From: Firmicutes bacterium HGW-Firmicutes-11
GTDB taxonomy: Bacteria; Bacillota; Clostridia; Peptostreptococcales; Anaerovoracaceae
Assembly: GCA_002840285.1 (NCBI GenBank)
Contig: PHAE01000008.1
Coordinates: 1 to 64,000 of the forward strand
Length of the DNA stretch: 64,000 nt
Reading direction: 5' to 3'
The notes below the pieces were generated by a model. It had not been told where the DNA came from, did not search any database, and was given only the letters and a program-made list of their open reading frames with translations. The first letter of the stretch is position 1; each line of letters opens with the position of its first letter. Positions 1 to 8,948 of this stretch are shown piece by piece. Position numbers and translations under genes: made by a program.

Positions 1-1125
1 GGTGGACATGGTTCCATCCTCCAGACTGACCAGACCGAAGGGCACATGGATACAGTCTTTTGCCCAATCATACCCCATCATTTCAACGATGGCGATCCAT
101 TGCTGAAAGTGGAGATTCTGCTGGGATGCCACCACATAAATGTTTCTGTAAAAATCATAGTGTTCTTTGCGATAAATCGCAGCAGCGATGTCTCTGGTGA
201 TGTAGAGGGTGGATCCGTCCTTCTTCATGATCAGCGCAGGAGAGAGATCTTTGGATGAAAGGTCCACGATATGGGCGCCTTCCGATTCTTCCAGCAACGA
301 CCGTTCCTTCAATCGTTCGATGACCGTATCCATTTTGTCTGAATAGAAGCTCTCACCGGCATAAGAATCAAATTCGATGCCCAACATCTGATAGACTTTT
401 TCAAATTCCTTCAGACTCTCGTCCCGGAACCACTGCCAGAGAGCATATTCTTCTTCTGCCCCGTTTTCCAATTTTGTGAACGTTGCTCTGGCTTCGTCTT
501 CCAGAGTTGGATCTGCTTCAGATGCTTCGTGGTATTTGACGTAATAGCCCAGTAAGGTTTGGATCGGGGATCGTTCCACGTCTTCGCGGTTGCCCCACCG
601 GCGATACGCAACGATCATCTTCCCGAACTGAGTACCGTAATCTCCGAGGTGATTGACCCGTACTGTGTCATAGCCAAGAAAATCATACAGTTTGTAGATG
701 GCATTCCCGATCACTGTGCTTCGTATGTGGCCGATGTGAAACGGTTTGGCAATGTTGGGCGAAGAATACTCAACGATGACCTTCCGATCGTTTCCAATGT
801 CACTGCTCCCGAATCGTTCTTTGCGGTCGACAACTTCAGCAAGCGTAGTCGTCAAAAACGCTTCTCTCTCCAGAAACAAATTCACATAGGCATTCACTTG
901 CTCTACCTTGGTGAACATAGGATGTTCCGCCAACTTGGCAGCGATATCTTTAGCGATCGCCGGCGGTGCTTTTCTGAGCTGTTTCGCCAGACGGAAACAG
1001 GGAAACGCATAGTCTCCCATCTTCTCATCGGTTGGGATCTCCAGCATCGACTCGATTTCTTCGACCGGGAGACCTTCCACGATCTCCGCCAGTAAAACGG
1101 CTATTTTTTCTTTATACTGTATCAT
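1..1125 (-). CDS. argS: Arginyl-tRNA synthetase (3' end outside window)
   Basis: Charges tRNA-Arg with arginine in the cytoplasm. I translated it from the ATG at 1125; the frame stays open to the window edge, giving about 375 residues, so the C-terminal third (end of the catalytic core and the DALR anticodon-binding domain) is missing. An N-terminal Arg-tRNA-synthetase additional domain is followed by the class I signature HIGHIRSTVIGN near residue 117 and, just before the edge, a SLEDGTMST segment where the KMSKS-like loop should begin. Its start lies immediately after the stop of the DUF523 gene with no leader, so no T-box is possible here and it is probably read from the upstream genes. 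Product call is secure; only the truncation limits it. Confidence 0.95.
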   Translation of the reverse strand, partial: MIQYKEKIAVLLAEIVEGLPVEEIESMLEIPTDEKMGDYAFPCFRLAKQLRKAPPAIAKDIAAKLAEHPMFTKVEQVNAYVNLFLEREAFLTTTLAEVVDRKERFGSSDIGNDRKVIVEYSSPNIAKPFHIGHIRSTVIGNAIYKLYDFLGYDTVRVNHLGDYGTQFGKMIVAYRRWGNREDVERSPIQTLLGYYVKYHEASEADPTLEDEARATFTKLENGAEEEYALWQWFRDESLKEFEKVYQMLGIEFDSYAGESFYSDKMDTVIERLKERSLLEESEGAHIVDLSSKDLSPALIMKKDGSTLYITRDIAAAIYRKEHYDFYRNIYVVASQQNLHFQQWIAIVEMMGYDWAKDCIHVPFGLVSLEDGTMST

Positions 1126-1557
1126 TCAGCAATCCTCCTCTGTTATTGTCTTGATTCCTTTCTCTTTCAGCACTCTGGCAAAGAAACCGTCTCCTTTGAC
1201 TCGGACGCTGTTGAAGGTCCCATCGTATATGACCCCTGCACCGCAGGACGGGCTTCTCGCTTTCAGGATCGCAAGTTCGATGTCCTCGCCGAACCGTTCT
1301 GCTTCTTGCAAGGCTTCTTCCCATGAGGCTTCCGCGCCTTCCAGGAAGAGTTCGGTGAGGTCATCTCCTTCTTTGGAGTAAACCCGGTCATTCCGAATTT
1401 CTGACGGAGGCCTTGGAGGCACCATTCCGGCAGATACTTCGGGACAAACAGCCACATAGCGGTGTCCTTTTATCAAAGATTCCACAGCTTCGCTGTAGTT
1501 GTTTTCGCCGTTGTATTTACAGTTGATGCCCAGCAGACAGGCGCTTACGATGTACAT
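1126..1557 (-). CDS. DUF523 (TudS-like) iron-sulfur protein
   Basis: 143 residues, the full length of the DUF523 family. Conserved cysteines are visible in CLLGINC near the N-terminus, CPEV near residue 38 and SPSCG near residue 103; related TudS proteins use such cysteines to hold a 4Fe-4S cluster and remove sulfur from thiouracil. Whether this member is a thiouracil desulfidase is inference from the family. The ATG at 1557 has an AAAGGAAG ribosome binding site. It sits between the broken end of mutS2 (gap about 20 bases) and argS (no gap), so it is likely cotranscribed with both. A second, more distant member of the same superfamily lies at 45813-46400. Confidence 0.8.
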   Translation of the reverse strand: MYIVSACLLGINCKYNGENNYSEAVESLIKGHRYVAVCPEVSAGMVPPRPPSEIRNDRVYSKEGDDLTELFLEGAEASWEEALQEAERFGEDIELAILKARSPSCGAGVIYDGTFNSVRVKGDGFFARVLKEKGIKTITEEDC

Positions 1558-1578
1558 GATGACTTCCTTTACTTTCGT

Positions 1579-1737
1579 TTATTTTATAGTTACAACGGTC
1601 ACGCCGTCGCCGCCTTCGTTGTAATGTCCTTTGTGAAAACTGGTGACGTGTTTGTGATGCCGAAACATGTCAGCCAGCCCCTCTCGCAGGATCCCTGCGC
1701 CTCTGCCGTGAATGATGGTGACTTCCTTCATGCCTGA
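1579..1737 (-). pseudogene. Detached Smr-domain end of mutS2 (out of frame)
   Basis: In a different frame from the mutS2 reading frame, the minus strand encodes the second half of an Smr domain: GMKEVTIIHGRGAG, then HKHVTSFHKGHYNEGGDG and a closing VTVVTIK before a TAA at 1579. This is exactly how MutS2 proteins end. The first half of the domain (INVVGLNLDDAMMA) is the end of the upstream frame, which stops at 1728. About eight residues of the usual linker helix are absent between the halves, so a small deletion that is not a multiple of three is the simplest explanation. An internal ATG exists at 1731-1733 but has no convincing ribosome binding site. Confidence 0.7.
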
Positions 1738-3920
1738 CAGGCCATCATTGCATCGTCTAAGTTCAAACCCACAACGTTGATGGAAGGCAGGAAGGAAGCC
1801 GACTTGCCTTGAAACGCTCCACCAGATTTTGAAGATCGGGCTTCCAGCTTTCGTTCTTTCCCTTTTAGCTTGACCACTTGTTCGAGACCGACGTTGATCT
1901 TCATCAAACCGATCTGCACCATGACTTCGTTTTTGTCGTCCGGTAGGGAAATCAGTTCCCCCTTTTGGTCCAGCGACAGCACACGGACAAGATCGCCGAT
2001 CTTTAGTTCGGAAGGATCTACCGGATCGGGATTCTCCGGAATCGTGATCCGGTCAGCAAATCCGGATCGTTTTTCTCGGATGCTTTGGCGGAGTGCTTCT
2101 TCCGCTCTGTTTCTGGCAGCAGGATCTTCCATCTTTTCCAGCGCCCGCAATTCCTTTTGCATTTGATCCGCAAATTCCTTGATCTCGCGTACCGTTTCTC
2201 TGGCTTCTTCTCTCGCCTTTGCTAAGATCTGTTCCTTTTGTTCTGCAAGGCGCTGCTGGCGAGCTTCCATTTCTTCCTGTTGGGCTTTTATAGATAAATG
2301 AAGAGCCATGGCCTCGTCACGTTCCTGTTCGGCTCGCTTCCTGTCCTGTTCGATGGAGGATATGACATCTTCAAAAACGACGTCGTCCCGTTCCAGCAAT
2401 CCTCTGGCGTGCTGGATCAGTGCGTCGGGAAGTCCGAGTTTTGCAGAAATTTCAAATGCATTGGACCGTCCCGGTGTTCCGATCGTCAGACGATAGGTGG
2501 GAGACAATGTTTCGACGTCGAATTCCATCGATGCATTTTGAACACCGTAGGTGCCGATGGCATATTTTTTCAGTTCGGTATAATGTGTGGTCGCAATGGT
2601 TTTCGATCCTCTGCCATACAGTTCGTTCAAGATGGAGATGGCGAGGGCTGCCCCCTCCGTCGGATCGGTTCCGGCTCCCAGCTCATCCAGTAAAACAAGT
2701 GTGTCTGCGTCCGCTTCCTTGACGATCTCGACGATATTTTTCATGTGGGAGGAAAAGGTAGACAAACTCTGCTCGATACTCTGCTCATCGCCAATGTCCG
2801 CATATATCTTTTGCATGACTGGGATCTTTGTACCGGAAGCGGCAGGTAGATGCAGCCCGGTTTGAGCCATGAGCACGAACAAGCCGATCGTCTTCAGCGT
2901 GACGGTCTTTCCTCCGGTGTTAGGTCCGGTTATGATCAAGGTATCAAACTCTCTTCCCAGAGACGCTGTGATGGGAACGACGACCTTAGGGTCGATCAAT
3001 GGATGGCGACCTTTGTTGATATGAAGAAAACCTTCACCGTCGATCTCCGGTGCTTCCGCCTTCATTGAAACCGAGAGTTTGCCCTTGGCAAACAAGAAGT
3101 CGAGTTCGACGAGCAGCTTCTGGTTATTGATGATCTCTTCTCCCACGTCTGCAACTTCCGCCGACAGCAACGCAAGGATCCGTTCGATCTCCCGTTTTTC
3201 TTCGATTTCAAGCTCTCTGAGACTATTGTTCATATCGACGATGACCTGTGGCTCAATGAACAAGGTCGCGCCGGTGGAGGACTGGTCATGGATGATGCCG
3301 GGAAACCGGTTCTTATGTTCCTGCTTCACCGGGATCACATAGCGTCCCTGTCGAAGGGTGACGATCGCATCCTGAAGCAAGGATCGATTGTCGGCGGAGG
3401 CCAGTATGCTGTTCATGCGATTACGGATCGATTCGCTTTGTATGCTTATTTTTCTACGTATACTTTTCAGCTCCGGACTGGCGCTGTCTGCCATCTCTTC
3501 TTCTGAAAGGATCGAGCGGTCGATCTCCTCCTCCAGCCGCTTCTGGATACTGAGGACTTCCGCTAGCCCATGGATGATCGGGAGTCTGGGCAGATCGCTG
3601 TTCAGAAACCGATGAGCATTACGCGCGATTTGCAGATCGTAAAGGATCTCCAGGAGCTGTTTCATGGTGAGAACGCCGCCCTTCATTGCACGATGGACGG
3701 ATCCTTCCACGTCATAGAAGCTGCCCAAAGGCAATGCTCCCTTTTGCATGATGACGGAAACCGCCTCAGTGGTCTCCGTCAATCTCTCCTTGATTTCTAC
3801 GGGTTCTCTGGCAGGAGACAGCAGATCGATCCGGCTTTTGGCCATTGCCGACACTGCATTTTCCCGGAGCATATCCTTTATTTTGTGGTATTCCAATACC
3901 CGAAGTGTCTTTTCATTCAT
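1728..3920 (-). CDS. mutS2: MutS2 ATPase, C-terminal Smr domain lost by frameshift
   Basis: MutS2 family ATPase/endonuclease, linked in other Firmicutes to control of recombination and rescue of collided ribosomes. The 730-residue frame holds the MutS core, a Walker A motif (GPNTGGKTVTLK, about residue 335), the DELGAGTDPTEGAAL Walker B/signature region and a long coiled coil rich in Glu, Gln and Arg (about 515-630), then a KOW-like stretch. Normal MutS2 has about 780 residues and ends in an Smr nuclease domain; here the frame stops within that domain and the rest continues in another frame (1579-1737). The ATPase part is intact, so the product may still be made as a nuclease-less form. It starts two bases after the zapA stop with a weak ribosome binding site, implying coupling. 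Confidence 0.88.
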   Translation of the reverse strand: MNEKTLRVLEYHKIKDMLRENAVSAMAKSRIDLLSPAREPVEIKERLTETTEAVSVIMQKGALPLGSFYDVEGSVHRAMKGGVLTMKQLLEILYDLQIARNAHRFLNSDLPRLPIIHGLAEVLSIQKRLEEEIDRSILSEEEMADSASPELKSIRRKISIQSESIRNRMNSILASADNRSLLQDAIVTLRQGRYVIPVKQEHKNRFPGIIHDQSSTGATLFIEPQVIVDMNNSLRELEIEEKREIERILALLSAEVADVGEEIINNQKLLVELDFLFAKGKLSVSMKAEAPEIDGEGFLHINKGRHPLIDPKVVVPITASLGREFDTLIITGPNTGGKTVTLKTIGLFVLMAQTGLHLPAASGTKIPVMQKIYADIGDEQSIEQSLSTFSSHMKNIVEIVKEADADTLVLLDELGAGTDPTEGAALAISILNELYGRGSKTIATTHYTELKKYAIGTYGVQNASMEFDVETLSPTYRLTIGTPGRSNAFEISAKLGLPDALIQHARGLLERDDVVFEDVISSIEQDRKRAEQERDEAMALHLSIKAQQEEMEARQQRLAEQKEQILAKAREEARETVREIKEFADQMQKELRALEKMEDPAARNRAEEALRQSIREKRSGFADRITIPENPDPVDPSELKIGDLVRVLSLDQKGELISLPDDKNEVMVQIGLMKINVGLEQVVKLKGKERKLEARSSKSGGAFQGKSASFLPSINVVGLNLDDAMMACQA

Positions 3921-3921
3921 C

Positions 3922-4542
3922 CTATTCCACGATGTTTTTGTAGCGATCCAGCTCTGCTTTCAGTTGTATGTTTTCCATTTGCAGGTCGAAGAAGCTGTTT
4001 TCCATGTCCTTGCAACGGGATTCCATTTCCTTGACGAGGGCAAGGCCGGATTCTTTTTCTTCTTCCTGCGCTTCCACGCGCTCCATCAGATTGTCAATTT
4101 TTCGCTGAAGCACGTCCCGTTGTTCCTCCGAAGAAAGATATTGAGCTCTGAGTTCGCGAAGCTCTTCGATTTTTTCACCGAGTTGCCGTTGCAATGCGTC
4201 CTTTTGTTCGATCGCCTGCTGCGCGTCTTCCTTGTGCTGGAGGAAATTCTTTTTTGCTTCGTCCCAAAGCTGCACATAATGCTGTGCATCCTTTTCCAAT
4301 TGGGCATTCTTCACTTTGAGCTCTTCGATGCTGTTTTGCACCTGGTAGTATTCGTCTGCCGTATTGACTGCGGTGAGCATCGCCAGCATTCCCGTTGAAC
4401 AGGAAGGGATCTCTCCTGCCAACTCATGCATTTTACGATCCACATGATCCGCGATCTTCATGATATGGGCTCTCGGTTGATCTCCTGAAATCGTGAACTC
4501 CTGTCCATAAACCTTTACAGTGACTCGGCTCTGTTCTTCCAT
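3922..4542 (-). CDS. zapA: Cell division protein ZapA, long coiled-coil form
   Basis: ZapA binds FtsZ filaments and bundles them at the Z ring. The first 95 residues match the ZapA fold (VTVKVYGQEFTISGD, then HIMKIADHVDRKM and AVNTADEYYQV). The remaining 110 residues are one continuous Glu/Lys/Gln-rich coiled coil, which makes the protein 206 residues, about twice the length of B. subtilis ZapA; such long forms occur in Clostridia next to pheT and mutS2. The ATG at 4542 follows GGGAGG by eight bases. It lies 30 bases after pheT and abuts mutS2, consistent with one transcript. Confidence 0.88.
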   Translation of the reverse strand: MEEQSRVTVKVYGQEFTISGDQPRAHIMKIADHVDRKMHELAGEIPSCSTGMLAMLTAVNTADEYYQVQNSIEELKVKNAQLEKDAQHYVQLWDEAKKNFLQHKEDAQQAIEQKDALQRQLGEKIEELRELRAQYLSSEEQRDVLQRKIDNLMERVEAQEEEKESGLALVKEMESRCKDMENSFFDLQMENIQLKAELDRYKNIVE

Positions 4543-4572
4543 GCGACGATCCTCCCATCAAAGACTCTGCGG

Positions 4573-6969
4573 TTATAGTTCTCTTAAAACGGCGTTCAAT
4601 TCTTCGCGAAGCGAAGATAAGACTTCTTCGTGGACCTCGACCACTTCCTGATCGGTCAGGGTTCTGTCCTTAGCTCGGTAAGTCAATGTGAATGCGACAC
4701 TTTTTTTGCCTTCCGGCACCTGTTTGCCGCGATAGACATCAAATAAGACGACTTCCTCCAACAATTCGGTCCCGTGCTTGCGGATCAAGGCCTCGATGTC
4801 TGCAACTTGCACAGCATCATCAACGAGGAGCGCGATATCACGTGCCGTGGACGGGTAACGGGGCAAAGGCGTGTAATACCGTTTCGTATCTGCAAGCTCG
4901 GTCAAAGCGTTGAAGTCGCATTCGCAGCCACAACCGCGAGCGGCGATCCCATAGCGTTCCAACACGTCGGGATGGAATTCGCCGATCATTCCGACGTTCC
5001 TTCCCTGATAAAGGATGTTGGCGCAGCGTCCGGGATGATACGTTTTTGTTTCTTGTACCGGAACAAATTCCGGATCTCGTATCCCAAGCTTGCTCAATGC
5101 CTGACATAATAATCCCTTCAGCGTGAAGAAATCTTCACCCGGTCCATACGATGCGATACACAAGGATTCGTTCTCCGTCGGCAGGCCTTCCTCTGTGTCG
5201 ATATTCAAGAATGTGTTCCCCATTTCGAACGCCTTGACAGAAGGTATGTTTCTGGAGAAGTTGCGTCCCAAAACCTCGAGCAGGTTGGGAAGCAATGTCG
5301 TACGCATGATGCTGTTTTCCTCTCCGAGGGGATTCAGCAGTTTCACCGTAAGACGTTCTTTTGCGCCCTCCGCGACGCCGATCTGATCTAGGCCTTTTGG
5401 ACTGACGAAGGAATAGGTCTGGACTTCGCTTGCTCCCATGCCGACAAGGGTTGCCTTTGTCAGATCTCTCAAGACTTGTTTGTCTGTTTTTCTCGCTTCG
5501 CAATTCCCTTTGGGAAGTGTTACCGGCAGACGGTCATATCCGTAAAGCCTGGCGACCTCCTCGATCACATCGATTTCTGCCTTCAGATCTCTGCGAAACG
5601 GTGGCGGCGTAACGACAAAGCCGTCGTTTTCCCATGTCCATGGAATTTCCAGACCATCGAACATCGTTGCTATGACATCCTTTTCTAAAGTAACTCCAAG
5701 AAGCAGGTTGATTCTGGCGATCCGCACAAAAATAGTTCCTGGCCGATCAGTGACAGGATGCACATCCACAGAGCCGCCTATGACCTTCCCTGCGCCGATA
5801 GACTCGATCAAATAGCAGACCCGGTCGGCGGCAATCACGGTCAATCCGGCATCGACTCCCTTTTCGAACCGGGAGGATGCCTCTGTGCGCAATCCGAGCT
5901 TCTTCGAAGTGAGTCGGATATTGTCGCAATCGAAATTTGCGGATTCGATGACGATGGTTTTTGTGTCTTCCTTGATCTCTGAATTTCTTCCGCCCATAAC
6001 GCCGGCGATCGCTATTGCGCCCTCGCCATCCTTGATGAGAAGCATTCCTTCTGACAAGCGGCGCTCCTGCCCATCCAGGGTAGTGAATGTCTCGCCTTCT
6101 GCCGCAGTGTCAACTTCGATCTTCTGACCACGGATGTCCCGGATATCGAAGGCATGGATCGGTTGTCCGTATTCCAACATCACATAATTGGTGACATCGA
6201 CGATGTTGTTGATCGGCCGCATCCCGGCATACATCAACCGCTTTTGAAGCCACCAAGGGGAAGGGCCGATTTTGATATCCTCAACGATCCTCGCAGTATA
6301 TCGATTGCACAGTTCCGGCTTTTGTATCGTGACATTGATATGATCAGACGCGATCCCTGATTCCCGAGTGCATATAGTGTCAGGATATTTGATCTTTCCG
6401 CCGAAAGTGGCTGCCGTTTCTCTTGCCATGCCGATCATGGACAAACAATCCGGCCGGTTGGGCGTGATCTCAAAGTCCACGACCTCGCCGGACAACCCCA
6501 GGGCAGTCACGAAGTCGGCTCCAGGCTGATGTTCATCGCCTAAGATCCATATCCCATCCTTGTGAGAGACGGGGATCACTTTATCCTCATATCCCAGTTC
6601 CTTGGCGGAACAAAGCATGCCATAGGACTCGACTCCCCGGATGGCTCCTTTTCGAATCACGGTGCCATTGGGCAACACCCCGTCGGGAAGGATCACAGGA
6701 ACGAAGGCCCCGGCAAACACGTTTGGCGCTCCGGTCACGATTTGCACCGGATCCGTTGCTCCAACATCGACCAGGCAAACAAACAGCTTGTCTGCATCCG
6801 GATGACGATCCATGGTAAGGATCTTTCCGACCACTACGTTCTCGATCCCGTCGCCGAAACGGGCAACCGTTTCAATATTGGAGCCGGACATGATCATGCG
6901 CTCGGCGTAATGATCCATATCGGTTTTGATCTGCGTATATTCCTTCAACCATTCCATAAATACCAACAC
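4573..6969 (-). CDS. pheT: Phenylalanyl-tRNA synthetase beta subunit
   Basis: Beta subunit of the (alpha-beta)2 enzyme that charges tRNA-Phe; it provides editing and tRNA binding. At 798 residues it is full length. Domains in order: an N-terminal segment ending in a tRNA-binding OB fold (about 40-150, VVVGKILTMDRHPDADKL), the B3/B4 editing region, the B5 domain (about 400-475), the catalytic-like core, and the C-terminal FDX-ACB domain (about 705-798, PRYPSTARDIALLVDD). I use the GTG at 6969: AGGAGG lies seven bases upstream and MLVFMEWLKEY matches normal PheT starts. It follows pheS by 11 bases. Confidence 0.96.
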   Translation of the reverse strand: MLVFMEWLKEYTQIKTDMDHYAERMIMSGSNIETVARFGDGIENVVVGKILTMDRHPDADKLFVCLVDVGATDPVQIVTGAPNVFAGAFVPVILPDGVLPNGTVIRKGAIRGVESYGMLCSAKELGYEDKVIPVSHKDGIWILGDEHQPGADFVTALGLSGEVVDFEITPNRPDCLSMIGMARETAATFGGKIKYPDTICTRESGIASDHINVTIQKPELCNRYTARIVEDIKIGPSPWWLQKRLMYAGMRPINNIVDVTNYVMLEYGQPIHAFDIRDIRGQKIEVDTAAEGETFTTLDGQERRLSEGMLLIKDGEGAIAIAGVMGGRNSEIKEDTKTIVIESANFDCDNIRLTSKKLGLRTEASSRFEKGVDAGLTVIAADRVCYLIESIGAGKVIGGSVDVHPVTDRPGTIFVRIARINLLLGVTLEKDVIATMFDGLEIPWTWENDGFVVTPPPFRRDLKAEIDVIEEVARLYGYDRLPVTLPKGNCEARKTDKQVLRDLTKATLVGMGASEVQTYSFVSPKGLDQIGVAEGAKERLTVKLLNPLGEENSIMRTTLLPNLLEVLGRNFSRNIPSVKAFEMGNTFLNIDTEEGLPTENESLCIASYGPGEDFFTLKGLLCQALSKLGIRDPEFVPVQETKTYHPGRCANILYQGRNVGMIGEFHPDVLERYGIAARGCGCECDFNALTELADTKRYYTPLPRYPSTARDIALLVDDAVQVADIEALIRKHGTELLEEVVLFDVYRGKQVPEGKKSVAFTLTYRAKDRTLTDQEVVEVHEEVLSSLREELNAVLREL

Positions 6970-6980
6970 AGCGCTACCTC

Positions 6981-8003
6981 CTATTTGAACTGCGCGATGA
7001 AGCGCATATCATTTTCGTAAAACAGTCGAATGTCGTCAACGCCGTATTTCAGCATAGCGATTCGCTCCACACCCATACCGAACGCGAATCCGGTATACTT
7101 TTCGGTGTCAACGCCGCCGACAGCCAGCACGTTGGGATGCACCATGCCGCAACCTAAAATTTCGATCCAGCCGCTGCCCTTACAGACACGGCAACCAGCG
7201 CCGCCGCATTTAAAACAGGACACGTCCATTTCTGCGCTCGGTTCAGTGAACGGAAAGAAATGGGGACGGAACTTCGTTTTAGCATTCGAGCCAAAGAGCT
7301 GTTTGGCAAAGGAATCCAGCGTGCCCTTTAGATCGGCCATCGATATCCCTTCATCGACCAACAATCCTTCCACCTGGTGAAACATCGGCGAATGGGTCGC
7401 GTCCGGTGAATCACAGCGAAAACACCGCCCCGGTGATATGACCTGGATCGGAGGATTTTGGGCAAGCAGCGTTCTGGCTTGCACAGGAGAGGTTTGTGTA
7501 CGCAAAAGAACGGCGTCGGAGATATAGAATGTATCGGTCATGTCTCGCGACGGGTGGTTGGGAGCTGCATTGAGTGCATCAAAGTTGAAAAATACGGTTT
7601 CGACTTCCGGACCTTCCGCAATGGAATATCCCATGCTCATGAACACACGGGAGATCTCGTCGATGGTCACTGTGATCGGATGCTTGGATCCAGGGGGGAT
7701 TTGCTTTCCCGGCTCGGTCACATCGATGCGCTCTGCTTTGAACTTCATTTCCTTCTGAAGCTCTTTCAGCTGAGAAAACTTTGACTCCAGCAGACCTTCG
7801 ATTTCACTGCGGACCGCATTTGCAGTCAGCCCAAGGGTTTTTCTCTCTTCCGGACCCAAAGTTCCCATGGATCGAAGGATCTCTGTCAGTGAGCCCTTTT
7901 TCCCCAGTAACCGGATTCGGACTTCCTCTGCGTCTCCCGGAGTAAGCGCTTTGTTCAGCTGTTCCTTTGCTTCTTGTAAAATTTTTGTCAGTTGTTCCTG
8001 CAT
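6981..8003 (-). CDS. pheS: Phenylalanyl-tRNA synthetase alpha subunit
   Basis: Catalytic alpha subunit of phenylalanyl-tRNA synthetase. An N-terminal coiled coil (about residues 1-90) is followed by the class II core, with a motif 2 region (SPGRCFRCDSPDATHSPMFHQVEGL) and motif 3 (GFAFGMGVERIAMLKYG). A CxxC-x4-CxxC-like insert (SCFKCGGAGCRVCKG) sits near residue 280. Two starts are possible: the ATG at 8015 overlaps the upstream stop and lies directly on GGAGG, while the ATG at 8003 is 12 bases from it; I prefer 8003. No T-box leader is possible because the methyltransferase gene abuts it, so expression depends on the upstream promoter. Confidence 0.95.
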   Translation of the reverse strand: MQEQLTKILQEAKEQLNKALTPGDAEEVRIRLLGKKGSLTEILRSMGTLGPEERKTLGLTANAVRSEIEGLLESKFSQLKELQKEMKFKAERIDVTEPGKQIPPGSKHPITVTIDEISRVFMSMGYSIAEGPEVETVFFNFDALNAAPNHPSRDMTDTFYISDAVLLRTQTSPVQARTLLAQNPPIQVISPGRCFRCDSPDATHSPMFHQVEGLLVDEGISMADLKGTLDSFAKQLFGSNAKTKFRPHFFPFTEPSAEMDVSCFKCGGAGCRVCKGSGWIEILGCGMVHPNVLAVGGVDTEKYTGFAFGMGVERIAMLKYGVDDIRLFYENDMRFIAQFK

Positions 8004-8011
8004 CGTATTTG

Positions 8012-8875
8012 TCATCCTCCGTTATTCGTTGGTAAGTTTTCGCTCCATCGTTGCCGAGCTGCTTCGTACATCAGAATGCTCGCTGCTGCTGCAGCATTCA
8101 GCGATTCCACCCCCGGATGCATCGGTATACTCACTCGAAGTGTGGCCGCTTCTCGAAATATTTCTGAGACGCCTCCGCCTTCGTTGCCGATCACCAAAGC
8201 CGCTCCCTCTGAAAGAGATTCCCGAAACAGTGGCTTGTCACCGTCGGGAACCGCTACTGCAAGCCGTATCCCTCTATTTGAGAGCAGCTCGATCGCTGCC
8301 TCTCCTGATGCAAGGAAGAGCAAAGGCATACGAAACAAGGATCCGGATGCTGCTCGAACGACCTTTGCGTTGTAGACGTCAGCGGTTCCTTTGATCACAA
8401 TGACTCCAGCAACCCCAAGGGCATCGGCGGTTCGAATGGCGGTGCCGACATTTCCCGGATCCTGTAATCGGTCTAAAACCAGGAAATTAGAAGCTCCCGG
8501 TCGCTCTTTTCCACTGAAAAACAGATCCTCTGCCATATCCCGACGCGCTACGATGGCCATCACTCCCTGAGGTGTTTCTGTCTCCGCAAGCCGATCGAAT
8601 GCTTCATCTGACAAAGCAACCATGGGCACATTGGCCAGCTTCAGATGATCCCGAAGGTCCTCTGATTCAGGCGCAGTCTGGCTTAGCGACGAACTCCGGA
8701 AGATCACTGTAGAAATCGCGGTTCCGGTAGCCACCGCCTCAGCGACCAGATGTGGGCCTTCGATCAAGTACTTGCCTTCGTTCTCGCGATGCTTTCTCTG
8801 TTTGAGGCGAAGGACTTCCTTGATAAGCGGATTTTCGCTGGATGTGATGTGTTTGATCGTATCGGGCTGCTTCAA
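8012..8875 (-). CDS. SpoU/TrmH-family RNA 2'-O-methyltransferase
   Basis: SAM-dependent methylation of a ribose 2'-OH in rRNA or tRNA through the knotted SPOUT fold. An N-terminal substrate-binding part (HITSSENPLIKEV, EGPHLVAEA) precedes the three SpoU motifs: LVLDRLQDPGNVGTAIRTA, ALVIGNEGGGVSEIF and VSIPMHPGVESLNAAAAA. The frame is open back to 8905, but the TTG at 8875 has AAAGGTGA four bases upstream and is the better start. Genes of this family commonly precede pheST in Firmicutes (B. subtilis YsgA position). The ftsZ terminator lies only about 25 bases upstream, so transcription of this gene must come from readthrough or a promoter inside ftsZ. The RNA target is not known. Confidence 0.88.
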   Translation of the reverse strand: MKQPDTIKHITSSENPLIKEVLRLKQRKHRENEGKYLIEGPHLVAEAVATGTAISTVIFRSSSLSQTAPESEDLRDHLKLANVPMVALSDEAFDRLAETETPQGVMAIVARRDMAEDLFFSGKERPGASNFLVLDRLQDPGNVGTAIRTADALGVAGVIVIKGTADVYNAKVVRAASGSLFRMPLLFLASGEAAIELLSNRGIRLAVAVPDGDKPLFRESLSEGAALVIGNEGGGVSEIFREAATLRVSIPMHPGVESLNAAAAASILMYEAARQRWSENLPTNNGG

Positions 8876-8899
8876 TGGTTCACCTTTCACCGTAGCCGG

Positions 8900-8933
8900 A
8901 AACAAAACAGAAGCCGGTGGTCATCCCGGCTTC
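8900..8933 (-). terminator. Intrinsic terminator after ftsZ
   Basis: On the minus strand GAAGCCGG pairs perfectly with CCGGCTTC across an eight-base loop, followed by the T-rich run TGTTTTGTTT. It lies about 15 bases beyond the ftsZ stop and separates the dcw cluster from the methyltransferase-pheST genes. Confidence 0.8.
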
Positions 8934-8948
8934 TCTTCTTCGTTCACT

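Noticed and set aside
3748-4398. 216-codon plus-strand frame opposite mutS2 and zapA
   Set aside because: Antisense shadow of coiled-coil coding sequence; hydrophobic Phe/Leu-rich translation is typical of the reverse strand of Glu/Lys codons.
1-8905. T-box leaders for argS or pheST
   Set aside because: Both genes abut the upstream gene, leaving no leader sequence to hold a T-box.
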